Assembly (NCBI GenBank): GCA_035999765.1
Contig: CP108521.1
Location: 4,278,001 to 4,342,000, forward strand
Length of the DNA: 64,000 bases
Direction of reading: 5' to 3'
Source of the DNA: Streptomyces sp. NBC_01231
GTDB lineage: Bacteria; Actinomycetota; Actinomycetes; Streptomycetales; Streptomycetaceae
Below the pieces are notes generated by a model. It did not search any database, had not been told where the DNA came from, and was given only the letters and a program-made list of their open reading frames with translations. The position numbers were made by a program, and so were the translations under genes. Positions within the stretch are counted from its first letter, which is position 1; the number at the start of each line of letters is the position of its first letter. Below are positions 52,567-61,382 of this stretch, piece by piece.

Positions 52567-53955
52567 TTACTTCCCGCCCTTGGCGAGGAAGGCCAGCAGA
52601 TCCTGACGGCTGACCACTCCGGTCGGCTTGCCCTCGACCAGGACGATCGCCGCGTCCGCCGTGCCGAGCACGGACATCAGGTCCCCGACCGGCTCGCCCG
52701 AGCCGACCTGGGGCAGCGGCGGCGACATGTGCTTCTCCAGCGGGTCCTCCAGCGAGGCGCGCTGGGTGAACAGGGCGTTGAGCAGCTCCCGCTCCACGAC
52801 CGAGCCGACGACCTCCGCGGCCATGACGTCCGGGTGACCGGCACCGGGCTTGACGATCGGCATCTGCGAGACGCCGTACTCGCGCAGCACCTCGATGGCC
52901 TCGCCGACGGTCTCGTCCGGGTGCATGTGGACGAGGGACGGGATGGCGCCGTGCACCTTGTCGTTGAGGACGTCGGCGACGCGGGCGCTGGGACCCTCGT
53001 CCTCGAGGAAGCCGTAGTCGGCCATCCACTCGTCGTTGAAGATCTTGCTGAGGTAGCCGCGCCCGCTGTCGGGCAGCAGCACCACCACGACGTCGTCGGG
53101 CCCGAGCCGCTCGGCCACCCGCAGCGCCGCGACCACGGCCATTCCGCAGGAGCCGCCGACCAGCAGCCCCTCCTCCTTCGCGAGCCGCCGGGTCATCTGG
53201 AAGGAGTCCTTGTCGGACACCGGCACGATCTCGTCGGCGACGGTCCGGTCGTAGGCGGTGGGCCAGAAGTCCTCACCGACGCCCTCGACGAGATACGGCC
53301 GCCCGGAACCGCCCGAGTACACGGAGCCCTCGGGGTCGGCTCCGACGACGTTCACCTTCCCGTCGCTGATGTCCTTCAGGTAGCGGCCGGTACCGGAGAT
53401 GGTGCCGCCGGTCCCCACGCCCGCGACGAAGTGGGTGATCCTGCCCTCCGTCTGCTCCCACAGCTCAGGACCGGTCGAGTGGTAGTGGGAGAGCGGGTTG
53501 TTGGGGTTGGAGTACTGGTCGGGCTTCCATGCTCCGGGCGTCTCGCGGACCAGCCGGTCGGAGACGTTGTAGTACGAGTCGGGGTGCTCCGGGTCCACCG
53601 CAGTCGGACACACGACCACCTCGGCACCGTACGCCCGCAGCACGTTGATCTTGTCGGTGCTCACCTTGTCGGGGCACACGAAGATGCACTTGTACCCCTT
53701 CTGCTGCGCCACGATGGCGAGCCCGACACCGGTGTTCCCGCTGGTCGGCTCGACGATCGTGCCGCCGGGCTTGAGCGCCCCGCTCTCCTCCGCGGCCTCG
53801 ATCATCCGCAGGGCGATGCGGTCCTTCACGGAACCGCCCGGGTTGAAGTACTCCACCTTGGCCAGGACGGTTGCCCGAATGCCCTTGGTCACGCTGTTGA
53901 GCCTCAGCAGCGGGGTGTTGCCGACGAGGCTGATCATCGAGTCGTGGAATTGCAC
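52567..53955 (-). CDS. cbs: Cystathionine beta-synthase
   Basis: The start is GTG 53955 with GGAGA, giving 462 aa. The PLP domain has SLVGNTPLLRLN, Lys44 in FNPGGSVKDRIAL, PTSGNTGVGLAIVA, GVGTGGTISGTGRYLK and VGGSCGMAVVAAL. Two CBS domains follow from about 330 (VLNDKVHGAIPSLVHMHPDETVGEAIEVLREYGVSQMPIV and MSVLGTADAAIVLVEGKPTGVVSRQDLLAFLA). The double CBS architecture separates it from plain CysK/CysM. It condenses serine and homocysteine to cystathionine in reverse transsulfuration. Confidence 0.93.
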   Translation of the reverse strand: MQFHDSMISLVGNTPLLRLNSVTKGIRATVLAKVEYFNPGGSVKDRIALRMIEAAEESGALKPGGTIVEPTSGNTGVGLAIVAQQKGYKCIFVCPDKVSTDKINVLRAYGAEVVVCPTAVDPEHPDSYYNVSDRLVRETPGAWKPDQYSNPNNPLSHYHSTGPELWEQTEGRITHFVAGVGTGGTISGTGRYLKDISDGKVNVVGADPEGSVYSGGSGRPYLVEGVGEDFWPTAYDRTVADEIVPVSDKDSFQMTRRLAKEEGLLVGGSCGMAVVAALRVAERLGPDDVVVVLLPDSGRGYLSKIFNDEWMADYGFLEDEGPSARVADVLNDKVHGAIPSLVHMHPDETVGEAIEVLREYGVSQMPIVKPGAGHPDVMAAEVVGSVVERELLNALFTQRASLEDPLEKHMSPPLPQVGSGEPVGDLMSVLGTADAAIVLVEGKPTGVVSRQDLLAFLAKGGK

Positions 53956-54117
53956 CGTTGTCTCCGGATGCTTGCAAAAAGAAGTGGTCGTGATGGGTGA
54001 AGCCAGCCTATGGCTTCCGCGCGATCCGTGGCTGCCGTTCACTGCCCGTTGAGATTGGGCGACGGTCCGTACGGGGCAAGGAGTGGATGTACGGATATGA
54101 GGAGGTGGCGGCGACGC

Positions 54118-55143
54118 ATGACGAGGATGTCGAGGGCGAGGGTGGCCCGGCGGATCGCGGCCGGTGCCGCGTACGGCGGCGGCGGGATCGGCTTGGCCGG
54201 CGCGGCGGCCATGGGGCTGCTGCTGGCGGAGGTACGGCTGGCCAAGCGACAGGTGGGCAACGGCACGACGCCGCATGTCCCCCAGGCGGAGGGCCGCTAC
54301 GGCCATGTCTACGCCACCCCCGACGAACCGGCCCTGCGCCTGGTGATGCTGGGCGACTCCACGGCCGCGGGCCAGGGCGTCCACCGGGCCGCGCAGACAC
54401 CGGGCGCGCTGCTCGCGTCGGGACTGGCCGCGGTGGCGGAACGCCCGGTGGAGTTCCGTAACGTCGCTCTGCCCGGGGCCCGCTCCGACGACCTCGACCG
54501 CCAAGTGGCCCTGGTCCTGGGGGATCCGGGGCGGGTACCGGACATCTGCGTGATCATGATCGGCGCGAACGACGTGACCCACCGGATGCCCGCGACCCGC
54601 TCGGTGCGTCATCTGTCGACAGCGGTACGACGGCTGCGTACGGCCGGCGCGGAGGTGGTGGTCGGCACCTGTCCCGACCTCGGCACGATCGAGCCGGTGC
54701 AGCAGCCGTTGCGCTGGCTGGCCCGCCGTGCCTCCCGGCAGCTGGCGGCGGCCCAGACGATCGGAGCGGTCGAACAGGGCGGCCGTACGGTGTCACTGGG
54801 CGATCTGCTCGGCCCGGAGTTCGCGGCGAACCCGCGCGAGCTGTTCGGCCCCGACAACTACCACCCCTCCGCGGAGGGTTACGCCACGGCGGCGATGGCC
54901 GTCCTGCCGACGGTCTGCGCGGCCCTGGGCCTGTGGCCGGCGGAGGAGGAGCGCCCGGACGTCTCCCGCCACGAGGGCTTCCTTCCGGTGGCACGAGCGG
55001 CGGCGGAGGCCGCGTCCGAGGCGGGCACCGAGGTCGCGGCCGCTGTGCCGAGCGGCCCGAGGGGCCCATGGGCCCTCCTGAAGAGGCGCAGGCGTCGGAG
55101 GGTGCCGGTGACGGAACCGGCCCCCGTGACCCCGTCGCCCTGA
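54118..55143 (+). CDS. SGNH/GDSL hydrolase with N-terminal membrane segment
   Basis: I take ATG 54118 (MTRMSRARVARR), with AGGAGG 12 bp upstream, giving 341 aa; ATG 54097 and 54127 are alternatives. A hydrophobic signal-anchor (about 13-38) precedes the domain. SGNH blocks are VMLGDSTAAGQG (Ser), FRNVALPGARSDDL (Gly), MIGANDVTH (Asn) and FGPDNYHPSAEGYATAA (Asp/His). The C-terminus is Arg/Pro-rich. It is a probable extracellular esterase or lipase; the substrate is unknown. It diverges from cbs. Confidence 0.9.
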   Translation: MTRMSRARVARRIAAGAAYGGGGIGLAGAAAMGLLLAEVRLAKRQVGNGTTPHVPQAEGRYGHVYATPDEPALRLVMLGDSTAAGQGVHRAAQTPGALLASGLAAVAERPVEFRNVALPGARSDDLDRQVALVLGDPGRVPDICVIMIGANDVTHRMPATRSVRHLSTAVRRLRTAGAEVVVGTCPDLGTIEPVQQPLRWLARRASRQLAAAQTIGAVEQGGRTVSLGDLLGPEFAANPRELFGPDNYHPSAEGYATAAMAVLPTVCAALGLWPAEEERPDVSRHEGFLPVARAAAEAASEAGTEVAAAVPSGPRGPWALLKRRRRRRVPVTEPAPVTPSP

Positions 55144-55283
55144 GCTGCCGCCGGAGGGGGACTGGACACGGAGGCCGCTGGGGCCGGGGGCGCCGAGATC
55201 GCGCCCCCGGTTCCCTCCGCATTCCTGCGTCCGCGCCCCACAAAAGCAAGCGCTTAGAAACTGCGGCAAGTGTCACACCGCGA

Positions 55284-55313
55284 TACCCGTGACCAAGCCC
55301 ATACGTACGGGTA
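55284..55313 (+). promoter_or_regulatory. TACCCGT...ACGGGTA inverted repeat before the thiolase
   Basis: Arms of 7 bp (55284-55290 and 55307-55313) enclose 16 bp. Just upstream lies the palindrome AAGCGCTT. The site is 41 bp before the thiolase start, where a TetR/FadR-type repressor of fatty-acid genes could bind. Confidence 0.4.
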
Positions 55314-55354
55314 ACTTCCCAGTCAGCCCCACCCCCGTCGCCAATGGAGCCGTC

Positions 55355-56575
55355 ATGCCCGAAGCCGTGATCGTCTCGACCGCCCGCTCCCCCATCGGCC
55401 GCGCCTTCAAGGGCTCCCTCAAGGACCTGCGCCCGGACGACATCACCGCCACGATCATCCAGGCCGCCCTCGCCAAGGTCCCGGAGCTCGACCCCCGGGA
55501 CATCGACGACCTGATGCTCGGCTGCGGTCTGCCCGGCGGCGAGCAGGGCAACAACCTCGGACGGATCGTCGCCGTACAGATGGGGATGGACCACCTCCCC
55601 GGCTGCACGATCACCCGCTACTGCTCCTCCTCGCTCCAGACGAGCCGCATGGCCCTGCACGCCATCAAGGCCGGCGAGGGCGACGTCTTCATCTCGGCCG
55701 GCGTCGAGATGGTCTCCCGCTTCGCCAAGGGCAACTCCGACAGCCTCCCGGACACGCACAACCCCTTCTTCGCCGAGGCCGAGGCCCGCACCGCCGCCGT
55801 CGCGGAGCAGGAGGGCACGACCTGGCACGACCCGCGCGAGGACGGCCTCGTCCCGGACGCCTACATCGCGATGGGCCAGACCGCCGAGAACCTCGCCCGC
55901 TCGAAGGGCGTGACCCGCCAGGACATGGACGAGTTCGGCGTCCGCTCCCAGAACCTCGCCGAGGAAGCCATCAAGAACGGCTTCTGGGAGCGCGAGATCA
56001 CCCCGGTCACCCTCCCCGACGGCACGGTCGTCTCCAAGGACGACGGCCCGCGCGCCGGCGTCACCCTGGAGGGCGTCCAGGGCCTCAAGCCGGTCTTCCG
56101 CCCCGACGGCATGGTCACCGCCGCCAACTGCTGTCCGCTCAACGACGGCGCCGCCGCGCTCGTCATCATGAGCGACACCAAGGCCCGCGAGCTCGGCCTG
56201 ACCCCGCTCGCCCGCATCGTGTCGACCGGCGTCTCCGGCCTCTCCCCCGAGATCATGGGCCTCGGCCCGGTCGAGGCGTCCCAGCAGGCCCTGCGCCGGG
56301 CCGGCCTCGGTATCGACGACATCGACCTGGTCGAGATCAACGAGGCGTTCGCCGCCCAGGTGATCCCCTCCTACCGCGACCTCGGCATCGACCCCGACAA
56401 GCTGAACGTCAACGGCGGCGCCATCGCGGTCGGCCACCCCTTCGGCATGACGGGCGCCCGCATCACCGGCACGCTCATCAACTCCCTCCAGTTCCACGAC
56501 AAGCAGTTCGGTCTGGAGACGATGTGCGTCGGCGGCGGGCAGGGCATGGCGATGGTCATCGAGCGCCTCAGCTGA
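55355..56575 (+). CDS. Acetyl-CoA C-acyltransferase (thiolase)
   Basis: The start is ATG 55355 ([15 protein letters not shown]) with GGAG, giving 406 aa. Catalytic Cys90 is in RYCSSSLQ; the others are His in [17 protein letters not shown] and Cys in [11 protein letters not shown]. The loop [20 protein letters not shown] is typical of degradative thiolases that act with beta-oxidation. The domain order and length fit the FadA group. It is monocistronic, with an inverted repeat before it. The chain length is not determined. Confidence 0.95.
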   Translation: MPEAVIVSTARSPIGRAFKGSLKDLRPDDITATIIQAALAKVPELDPRDIDDLMLGCGLPGGEQGNNLGRIVAVQMGMDHLPGCTITRYCSSSLQTSRMALHAIKAGEGDVFISAGVEMVSRFAKGNSDSLPDTHNPFFAEAEARTAAVAEQEGTTWHDPREDGLVPDAYIAMGQTAENLARSKGVTRQDMDEFGVRSQNLAEEAIKNGFWEREITPVTLPDGTVVSKDDGPRAGVTLEGVQGLKPVFRPDGMVTAANCCPLNDGAAALVIMSDTKARELGLTPLARIVSTGVSGLSPEIMGLGPVEASQQALRRAGLGIDDIDLVEINEAFAAQVIPSYRDLGIDPDKLNVNGGAIAVGHPFGMTGARITGTLINSLQFHDKQFGLETMCVGGGQGMAMVIERLS

Positions 56576-56576
56576 C

Positions 56577-56619
56577 GAGCCCTCGGGGCTCCCGGAGCTC
56601 TCGGAGCTCCCGGATCCCC
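56577..56619 (+). repeat. 9-bp repeats and hairpin after the thiolase
   Basis: GAGCCC-TCG-GGGCTC (56577-56591) is a likely terminator. From 56584 the units CGGGGCTCC, CGGAGCTCT, CGGAGCTCC, CGGATCCCC follow, starting nine bases after the stop. Confidence 0.7.
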
Positions 56620-56890
56620 AACCCCCCGTATCCGTAAGGGAACCCAGCGTCACACTTCGGCCCGGAACCCGGGAAACTCCAAGGTTCTGGGCCGATTTGT
56701 GATCCAATTTCCCCCAGGATGTGACCTATCTCGCTCGGACGGGGATTCGCGCAGGTCAGCAGTACTTCAGCAGTAAGCCCCGAGCCCAAAGCCCTGTCCG
56801 TTTCGTGACGTTACGCACTGACAGCAGGTTAGTCCGCCCTTCAAGCTGATGTAGGAAGTCGGGGTCGACTTTGGAACCGGGAGTACGTCA

Positions 56891-57703
56891 GTGAGCGCCA
56901 TGCCGATCGCTTTGTTGGTCACCACGGTCGCCACCGGCGCCGTGGGCGTCGCCGTCCTGCGCACCCTCATGGTGCTGCGCCGACAGGTCGCCGCCCTGCA
57001 CACCGAGATCGCCAAGAGCAACGCCACGGCGACGCGGGGCTTCGTGCCCGCCGCCCGGCCCGCCGCCGATGTCGACGAGATACGCGCCGCCGTGGCCGAG
57101 GCCCTCGCCGAGGAACGTGAGCGTGAGCTCGCCGAGGCGCGTGCCTTCTGGGCCGCCCAGGAGGCCCGTGACGCCACCGACGCGCCCTCCTCGCTGCTGG
57201 GCCTGCCCGACAGCGAGCTGTTCCTGCCCCGGCAGACCGATTTCGTGGGTCTGGAGCCCCTGGAACCCGTCGCCGAGCCCGGCGCCGACACCGACGAGTT
57301 CGCCGGGAGCTCCTCCTCCGGGGGAGACTCGCCGGAGCTGGCCGCGGCCCGCCGCCGCCACCCCTCCCACCCGGACTTCGTTCCGGTGGCGTCCCCCGTC
57401 GTCAACGACCACGAGCGCACGGTGGCCACGCTGGAGGAGCTGGCCGCCACCGCCACCGAGCTGACCGACGTCCGTCCCGGCCCCCTCGGCACCCTCGACG
57501 TCTACGTCTTCGCCGACGGCACCACCCTCTGCATGACCCCGGGCCACCGCGAAACCGCGGAACATCTGGCGTCGGCCCTGCGCGCCGGCGAGACGCCCGT
57601 CCTGCTGGGCGGCTCGGGGATCTCGGGCGCGTACACCCTGACCTTCGCGTGCGGCGAGGAGAACGTCTACATCTTGGCGGACCGGGTCATAGCGTCGCTC
57701 TAG
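56891..57703 (+). CDS. Conserved membrane-anchored protein, unknown function
   Basis: The start is GTG 56891 with GGGAG, giving 270 aa. A single TM (about 5-24, IALLVTTVATGAVGVAVLRTL) is followed by a coiled-coil (LRRQVAALHTEIA) and a charged helical stretch (EIRAAVAEALAEERERELAEARAFWAAQEA). The C-terminal third (about 175-270) is a compact domain with TVATLEELAATATEL, DVYVFADGTTLCMTPGHRETAEHLASALRAGETPVLLGGSGISGAYTLTF. It is a Streptomyces-conserved type. I cannot name its function. It probably faces the cytosol. Confidence 0.8.
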   Translation: MSAMPIALLVTTVATGAVGVAVLRTLMVLRRQVAALHTEIAKSNATATRGFVPAARPAADVDEIRAAVAEALAEERERELAEARAFWAAQEARDATDAPSSLLGLPDSELFLPRQTDFVGLEPLEPVAEPGADTDEFAGSSSSGGDSPELAAARRRHPSHPDFVPVASPVVNDHERTVATLEELAATATELTDVRPGPLGTLDVYVFADGTTLCMTPGHRETAEHLASALRAGETPVLLGGSGISGAYTLTFACGEENVYILADRVIASL

Positions 57704-57705
57704 AA

Positions 57706-57746
57706 CCCGGAGGGATGGGTGCGCCCCTGCGCCCCGGAGGGATGGG
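57706..57746 (+). repeat. 14-bp direct repeat, period 27
   Basis: CCCGGAGGGATGGG occurs at 57706 and 57733, three bases after the upstream stop, in the gap between convergent genes. Confidence 0.7.
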
Positions 57747-57766
57747 GGCGCGCTGTACCCCCGCCC

Positions 57767-58078
57767 CTAGACCCCCGCCCTCTTCTGCGCATCCTCCACC
57801 AACCGCACAGCGTCATCGACTTGGACCTCGTCCTCCAGCACGAGGGCCAAGTCGTGCACGGCCACGGTGATCTGGTCGGCGGCGGCGAACATCCCGGCGT
57901 CCGGCATCACCCGAGGCTCCACTCCGGGCGCCTCCACGGTCTGCGCCCACCGGGCCATCTCCCTGGCCAGTCCCAGGGCCTCAGCGGCTGCGCTCCGCTG
58001 AAGCCGACTCTGCGGCGCCGCCCTCAACCGGTCGGCAAAGTGATCCACGGCTTGCGTCAGGCGCGTCGTATCCACCAC
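57767..58078 (-). CDS. Small conserved helical protein, unknown function
   Basis: GTG 58078 gives 103 aa (MVDTTRLTQAVDHFADRLRAA). It is all-helical, without a TM or cysteines. It has RLQRSAAAEALGLAREMARWAQTVEAPG and ITVAVHDLALVLEDEVQVDDAVRLVEDAQK. No motif indicates an activity. It converges with the membrane-anchored protein gene and diverges from the DUF4287 gene. Confidence 0.75.
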   Translation of the reverse strand: MVDTTRLTQAVDHFADRLRAAPQSRLQRSAAAEALGLAREMARWAQTVEAPGVEPRVMPDAGMFAAADQITVAVHDLALVLEDEVQVDDAVRLVEDAQKRAGV

Positions 58079-58182
58079 GCCGTGAGCGTACGCGCCGTAC
58101 CGAGACTGTTGCCAACGGGCGAACCCTCAGGCACCGTGACCTGAAGGACCGGCTTACATCCCCTTTGCGTCCGGAGGCGCCG

Positions 58183-58413
58183 ATGTCCCACGTCCTCTCC
58201 GAGGAGACCCACCGCAACATGCTCGCCCGCATCCCCCACTGCACCGGTCGTGAAGTCTCCGACTGGCTCCGCACCGTCGAAGACGGTCCGGCCCTCTTCC
58301 GCTTCGAGGAAAAGGTCAGCTGGCTCCGCCACGAACACAACCTCGCGTACGGCCACGCGAAGGCGATCGTCCACGAGTACGACCTGAGGAGGGCGGCGCG
58401 CAAACTCCTTTAG
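58183..58413 (+). CDS. DUF4287-like small protein
   Basis: ATG 58183 has GGAGG four bases before it, giving 76 aa. The core HRNMLARIPHCTGREVSDWLRTV and SWLRHEHNLAYGHAKAIVHEYDLRRA matches DUF4287, a small helical domain found in actinobacteria. There is no TM. The gene is single, with a strong terminator 17 bp after the stop. Confidence 0.85.
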   Translation: MSHVLSEETHRNMLARIPHCTGREVSDWLRTVEDGPALFRFEEKVSWLRHEHNLAYGHAKAIVHEYDLRRAARKLL

Positions 58414-58429
58414 GCGCGCACAACGACAA

Positions 58430-58454
58430 GGGCCCCGGGAGAAACCCGGGGCCC
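58430..58454. terminator. Strong bidirectional terminator
   Basis: A perfect 10-bp stem GGGCCCCGGG/CCCGGGGCCC with AGAAA loop is followed by TTT on the plus strand. It serves the DUF4287 gene and probably the converging BI-1 gene. Confidence 0.85.
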
Positions 58455-58455
58455 T

Positions 58456-58492
58456 TTCACGTCTGCCGCTTCATGTCTGCCGCTTCACGTTG
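58456..58492 (-). repeat. 14-bp repeat near the BI-1 gene end
   Basis: TTCACGTCTGCCGC, TTCATGTCTGCCGC and a partial third unit lie between the terminator and the BI-1 gene stop. Confidence 0.7.
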
Positions 58493-58508
58493 CGGCGAGC
58501 GGCGTACG

Positions 58509-59402
58509 TCAGTCGCTGCTGTTGAGGATCGCGATGATCCTCAGGAACTCCATGTAGATCCACACCAGCGTCATCGTCAGACCGAAGGCCGCCAGCCACG
58601 CCTCCTCGCGCGGCGCGCCGTACGCGATGCCGTCCTCGACCTGCTTGAAGTCCAGGGCCAGGAAGCAGGCACCGAGCAGGATGCCGACGACGCCGAAGAC
58701 CACGCCGAGCGGGCCGCTGCGGAAGCCGAGGCCGTCACCGCCGCCGAAGACGGCGAACAGCAGGTTCACCATCATCAGCAGGACGAAGCCGAGCGCGGCC
58801 GCCATCACGAAGCCGTAGAACCGGCGGTTGACGCGGATCCAGCCCGCCTTGTACGCCACCAGCACCCCGGCGAAGACCGCCATGGTGCCGATCACCGCCT
58901 GCATGGCCGCACCGTCGGCGATGCGGTTGTCGACGATGTTGGACAGAACGCCGAGGAAGACGCCCTCGAAGGCGGCGTACGTCAGGATCAGCGCGGGCGA
59001 GGCCTTGCGCTTGAAGGACTGGACGAAGGCGAGCACCATGCCGACGAGCGCGGCGCCGATGCCGATGCCGTACGACCGGCCGATGTTCGCGTCGTCGATG
59101 GGCAGCAGCGCCCAGGCGAGCGCGGCCGTGACGATCAGGACGCCGAGCGTGCTGCCGGTGCGCAGGACGACGTCGTCGATCGTCATCCTGCCGGTGGCCG
59201 GAGCCTGCGGCGGTGCGCCCTGCTGCAGGTCCTGCTGTGCGTACGGGTTCTGGGCGTACGGGTTGCCGGCCTGTGGCTGCGCATACGGGTTGCCCTGCGT
59301 GCCTACGGCTGCGCCCCCGGCCTGCGGCGCGGTGTTGAAGCCCGCGTAGCCGTTGTCGCGGCTGAACCCCCGTCGCGAGAAGACCGGGTTGCTGCTCCTC
59401 AT
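58509..59402 (-). CDS. Bax inhibitor-1/YccA family membrane protein
   Basis: This 297-aa protein has a cytosolic N-terminus of about 75 residues with NPYAQ repeats (GNPYAQPQAGNPYAQ and NPYAQQDLQ). Seven TM helices follow. Family segments are TYAAFEGVFLGVLSN, AVIGTMAVFAGVLVAYKAGWIRVNRRF and LALDFKQVEDGIAYGAPREEAWLAAFGLTMTLVWIYMEFLRI. The Asp/Glu pair involved in proton/calcium leak is likely in the final helices. It converges with the DUF4287 gene. Confidence 0.93.
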   Translation of the reverse strand: MRSSNPVFSRRGFSRDNGYAGFNTAPQAGGAAVGTQGNPYAQPQAGNPYAQNPYAQQDLQQGAPPQAPATGRMTIDDVVLRTGSTLGVLIVTAALAWALLPIDDANIGRSYGIGIGAALVGMVLAFVQSFKRKASPALILTYAAFEGVFLGVLSNIVDNRIADGAAMQAVIGTMAVFAGVLVAYKAGWIRVNRRFYGFVMAAALGFVLLMMVNLLFAVFGGGDGLGFRSGPLGVVFGVVGILLGACFLALDFKQVEDGIAYGAPREEAWLAAFGLTMTLVWIYMEFLRIIAILNSSD

Positions 59403-59552
59403 TTCACTCCTCCATGGCCGCCGTGTGTGGGCCTTGGCTCAAGAGTAATAGGTAGGCAAAGGAATGCCCCTAGTGCTTGGGGAGGATCTTTCCCTTGTCG
59501 TGGTCGGCAACACGCTACGCGAACGGGTGATTCCCGCCACGGCCGGGTCGTT

Positions 59553-60728
59553 TCACCCGAATGGGAACCCGGTGTACGCCTCGGCGAGGTCCGTCTCGGC
59601 GGCCCGGGAGGAGGAGATCCGCTCCAGACGGGCCAGTTGGAGGCGGTCCTCGAAGGCGGTGGCGTCGGGGGCGCGGTGCAGGAGGCTGGTCATGTCGTAG
59701 CTGAAGCGCTCGGCCTGCCACACCCGGCGCAGACAGGTCTCGGAGTAGGCGTCGAGCAACTCCGCCGATCCCTTCTCCTTCGCGTACGTCAGTGCCCGCG
59801 CGAAGGTCACCACGTCCCCGACGGCCAGGTTGAGTCCCTTGGCTCCGGTGGGCGGCACGATGTGGGCCGCGTCCCCGGCGAGGAAGAGCCGGCCGTACCG
59901 CATGGGCTCGTGGACGTAGGAGCGCATGGGGGTCACCGACTTCTGGGTGATGGGTCCGCGGGCCAGCCGCCAGTCGTCGGCGGTCTCGAAGCGGCGCTCC
60001 AGTTCCGCCCAGATGGCGTCGTCGCTCCAGGAGTCGGCGTCCGTGCCCTCGGGGACCTGGAGGTAGAGACGGGAGACGGACGGGGAGCGCATCGACAGGA
60101 GCGCGAAGCCGCGGTCGTGGCGGGCGTAGGCCAGCTCGTCGTGCGAGGGCGGGACGTCGGCGAGGATGCCGAGCCAGGCGAAGGGGTACGTCCGTTCGAA
60201 CACCTGGGTGAGCCGGGCGGGGATCGCCTTGCGCGCCACTCCCCAGAAGCCGTCGCAGCCGACGACGTAGTCGCACTCCAGGACGTCCTCGCGGCCCTCG
60301 TGCCGGAAGCGGACGCGCGGCCGGTCGCTGTCCGCGTCCTCGACGGCCAGCGCCTCCGCCTCGAACAGCAGGGGGTCGCCCTCGGCGAGCTGGAGGGCGA
60401 TGAGGTCCTTGCAGACCTCGGTCTGGGCGTAGACCATCACCGACCGGCCGCCGGCGAGGGCGGGGAAGTCGACGCGGTGACGCTGTTTGGCGAACCGCAG
60501 TTCGATGCCGTCGTGGCGCAGACCCTCCCGGTCCATGCGTTCCCCGGCGCCGACCTCGCGCAGTACGTCGACGGTGCCCTGCTCCAGGATCCCGGCCCGC
60601 TGCCGATGTTCGACATAGGCACGGTCGCGGCTCTCCAGGACGACCGAGTCGATGCCCGCGTCATGGAGCAGCCGGGCCAGGAGGAGGCCGGCCGGACCGG
60701 CTCCGATGATGCCGACGGTGGTGCGCAT
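59553..60728 (-). CDS. pobA: 4-hydroxybenzoate 3-monooxygenase
   Basis: The start is ATG 60728 (MRTTVGIIGAGPAGLLLARLL) with AGAGAGG, giving 391 aa. The FAD fingerprint is GAGPAG (9-14). RQRAGILEQGTVDVLREVG, VGCDGFWGVARKAIP, YLQVPEGTDADSW, PTGAKGLNLAVGDV and GDAAHIVPP match PobA. It hydroxylates 4-hydroxybenzoate to protocatechuate with NAD(P)H and O2. It is monocistronic, with a 20-bp inverted repeat just upstream and no regulator gene beside it. Confidence 0.95.
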   Translation of the reverse strand: MRTTVGIIGAGPAGLLLARLLHDAGIDSVVLESRDRAYVEHRQRAGILEQGTVDVLREVGAGERMDREGLRHDGIELRFAKQRHRVDFPALAGGRSVMVYAQTEVCKDLIALQLAEGDPLLFEAEALAVEDADSDRPRVRFRHEGREDVLECDYVVGCDGFWGVARKAIPARLTQVFERTYPFAWLGILADVPPSHDELAYARHDRGFALLSMRSPSVSRLYLQVPEGTDADSWSDDAIWAELERRFETADDWRLARGPITQKSVTPMRSYVHEPMRYGRLFLAGDAAHIVPPTGAKGLNLAVGDVVTFARALTYAKEKGSAELLDAYSETCLRRVWQAERFSYDMTSLLHRAPDATAFEDRLQLARLERISSSRAAETDLAEAYTGFPFG

Positions 60729-60761
60729 CGACCAGCCTCTCTGTTCGCCCTTTTGTTCGCA

Positions 60762-60781
60762 TGGTGAAGTTTGTTTCACCA
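60762..60781. promoter_or_regulatory. TGGTGAA-N6-TTCACCA operator before pobA
   Basis: The 7-bp arms are perfect and lie 34 bp upstream of the pobA start. It is a typical position for an IclR-type (PobR-like) activator or a repressor. No such regulator gene is adjacent. Confidence 0.6.
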
Positions 60782-60898
60782 GCTTGGACGTGAGTCTGCG
60801 ACCGCACGTGCCCGCTGTCAACGGTCGTGCGGTGAACTCTTCAATGGAGGGTGCAGGGATCGAAGGCCACGAAACGGCGGTTCGCAGAGGTACGGAAG

Positions 60899-60982
60899 TG
60901 CCCGGAGCCGGACTTGAACCGGCACGCCCGCGAAGGGGCAGCGAGGTTTAAGCTCGCCGTGTCTGCATTCCACCATCCGGGC
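60899..60982 (-). tRNA. bldA: tRNA-Leu (anticodon UAA), the bldA tRNA
   Basis: On the minus strand the acceptor arms GCCCGGA/TCCGGGC pair, with discriminator A. The D arm has GGTGGAATGCAGACAC, the anticodon arm is CGAGC-TTAAAC-CTCG with anticodon TAA, the long variable arm TGCCCCTTCGCGGGCG forms the extra helix of a class II tRNA, and the T arm GCCGGTTCAAGTCCGGC is canonical. CCA is not encoded. This is the only tRNA that reads UUA in Streptomyces and links translation to sporulation and antibiotic production. It lies between pobA and an ABC transporter. Confidence 0.96.
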
Positions 60983-61382
60983 AGGCCATGGGCTCCGCAT
61001 CGAGGTTCCGAGCCTATCGGGAGGCTCCCCCCGAACATCGGGCGGGCGAACCGATGTTGTCTTATTTTATTGAGGCCTGAGGGAGCATCAGCACCTGGAA
61101 CAGGCCATCCGCACTTGCCAGGAGCCTTGCGCGCGCCGCTCGGCCACGCATGCGGAATGACGGAATTTCACCGCCTGAACGAGGACGCTCCACCTGTTCT
61201 TGACGTCTCCTGTCCTCAGGGGTGCCCGTCATCCCCAGGTATGACAGCGCACGGTGTGGTCCGACCCGAGGCTGTCTTCAGAACCGGAACAGCGGCTGAC
61301 TACACGGCGACTTGAAGCGGCCACGATTGAACACGTCCCGTCGGGGCCCCATCCGTCGTCGTTCCCTCAGGAGTGCCTACTC
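60983..61382. other. Intergenic region with bldA and ABC operon promoters
   Basis: These 400 bp upstream of bldA and of the ABC operon have no supported ORF. An AT-rich patch (near 61058-61072) and TAGGCT-like hexamers on the minus strand near 61010 could belong to the bldA promoter. A TTGACG near 61200 may serve the plus strand. None is certain. Confidence 0.4.
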
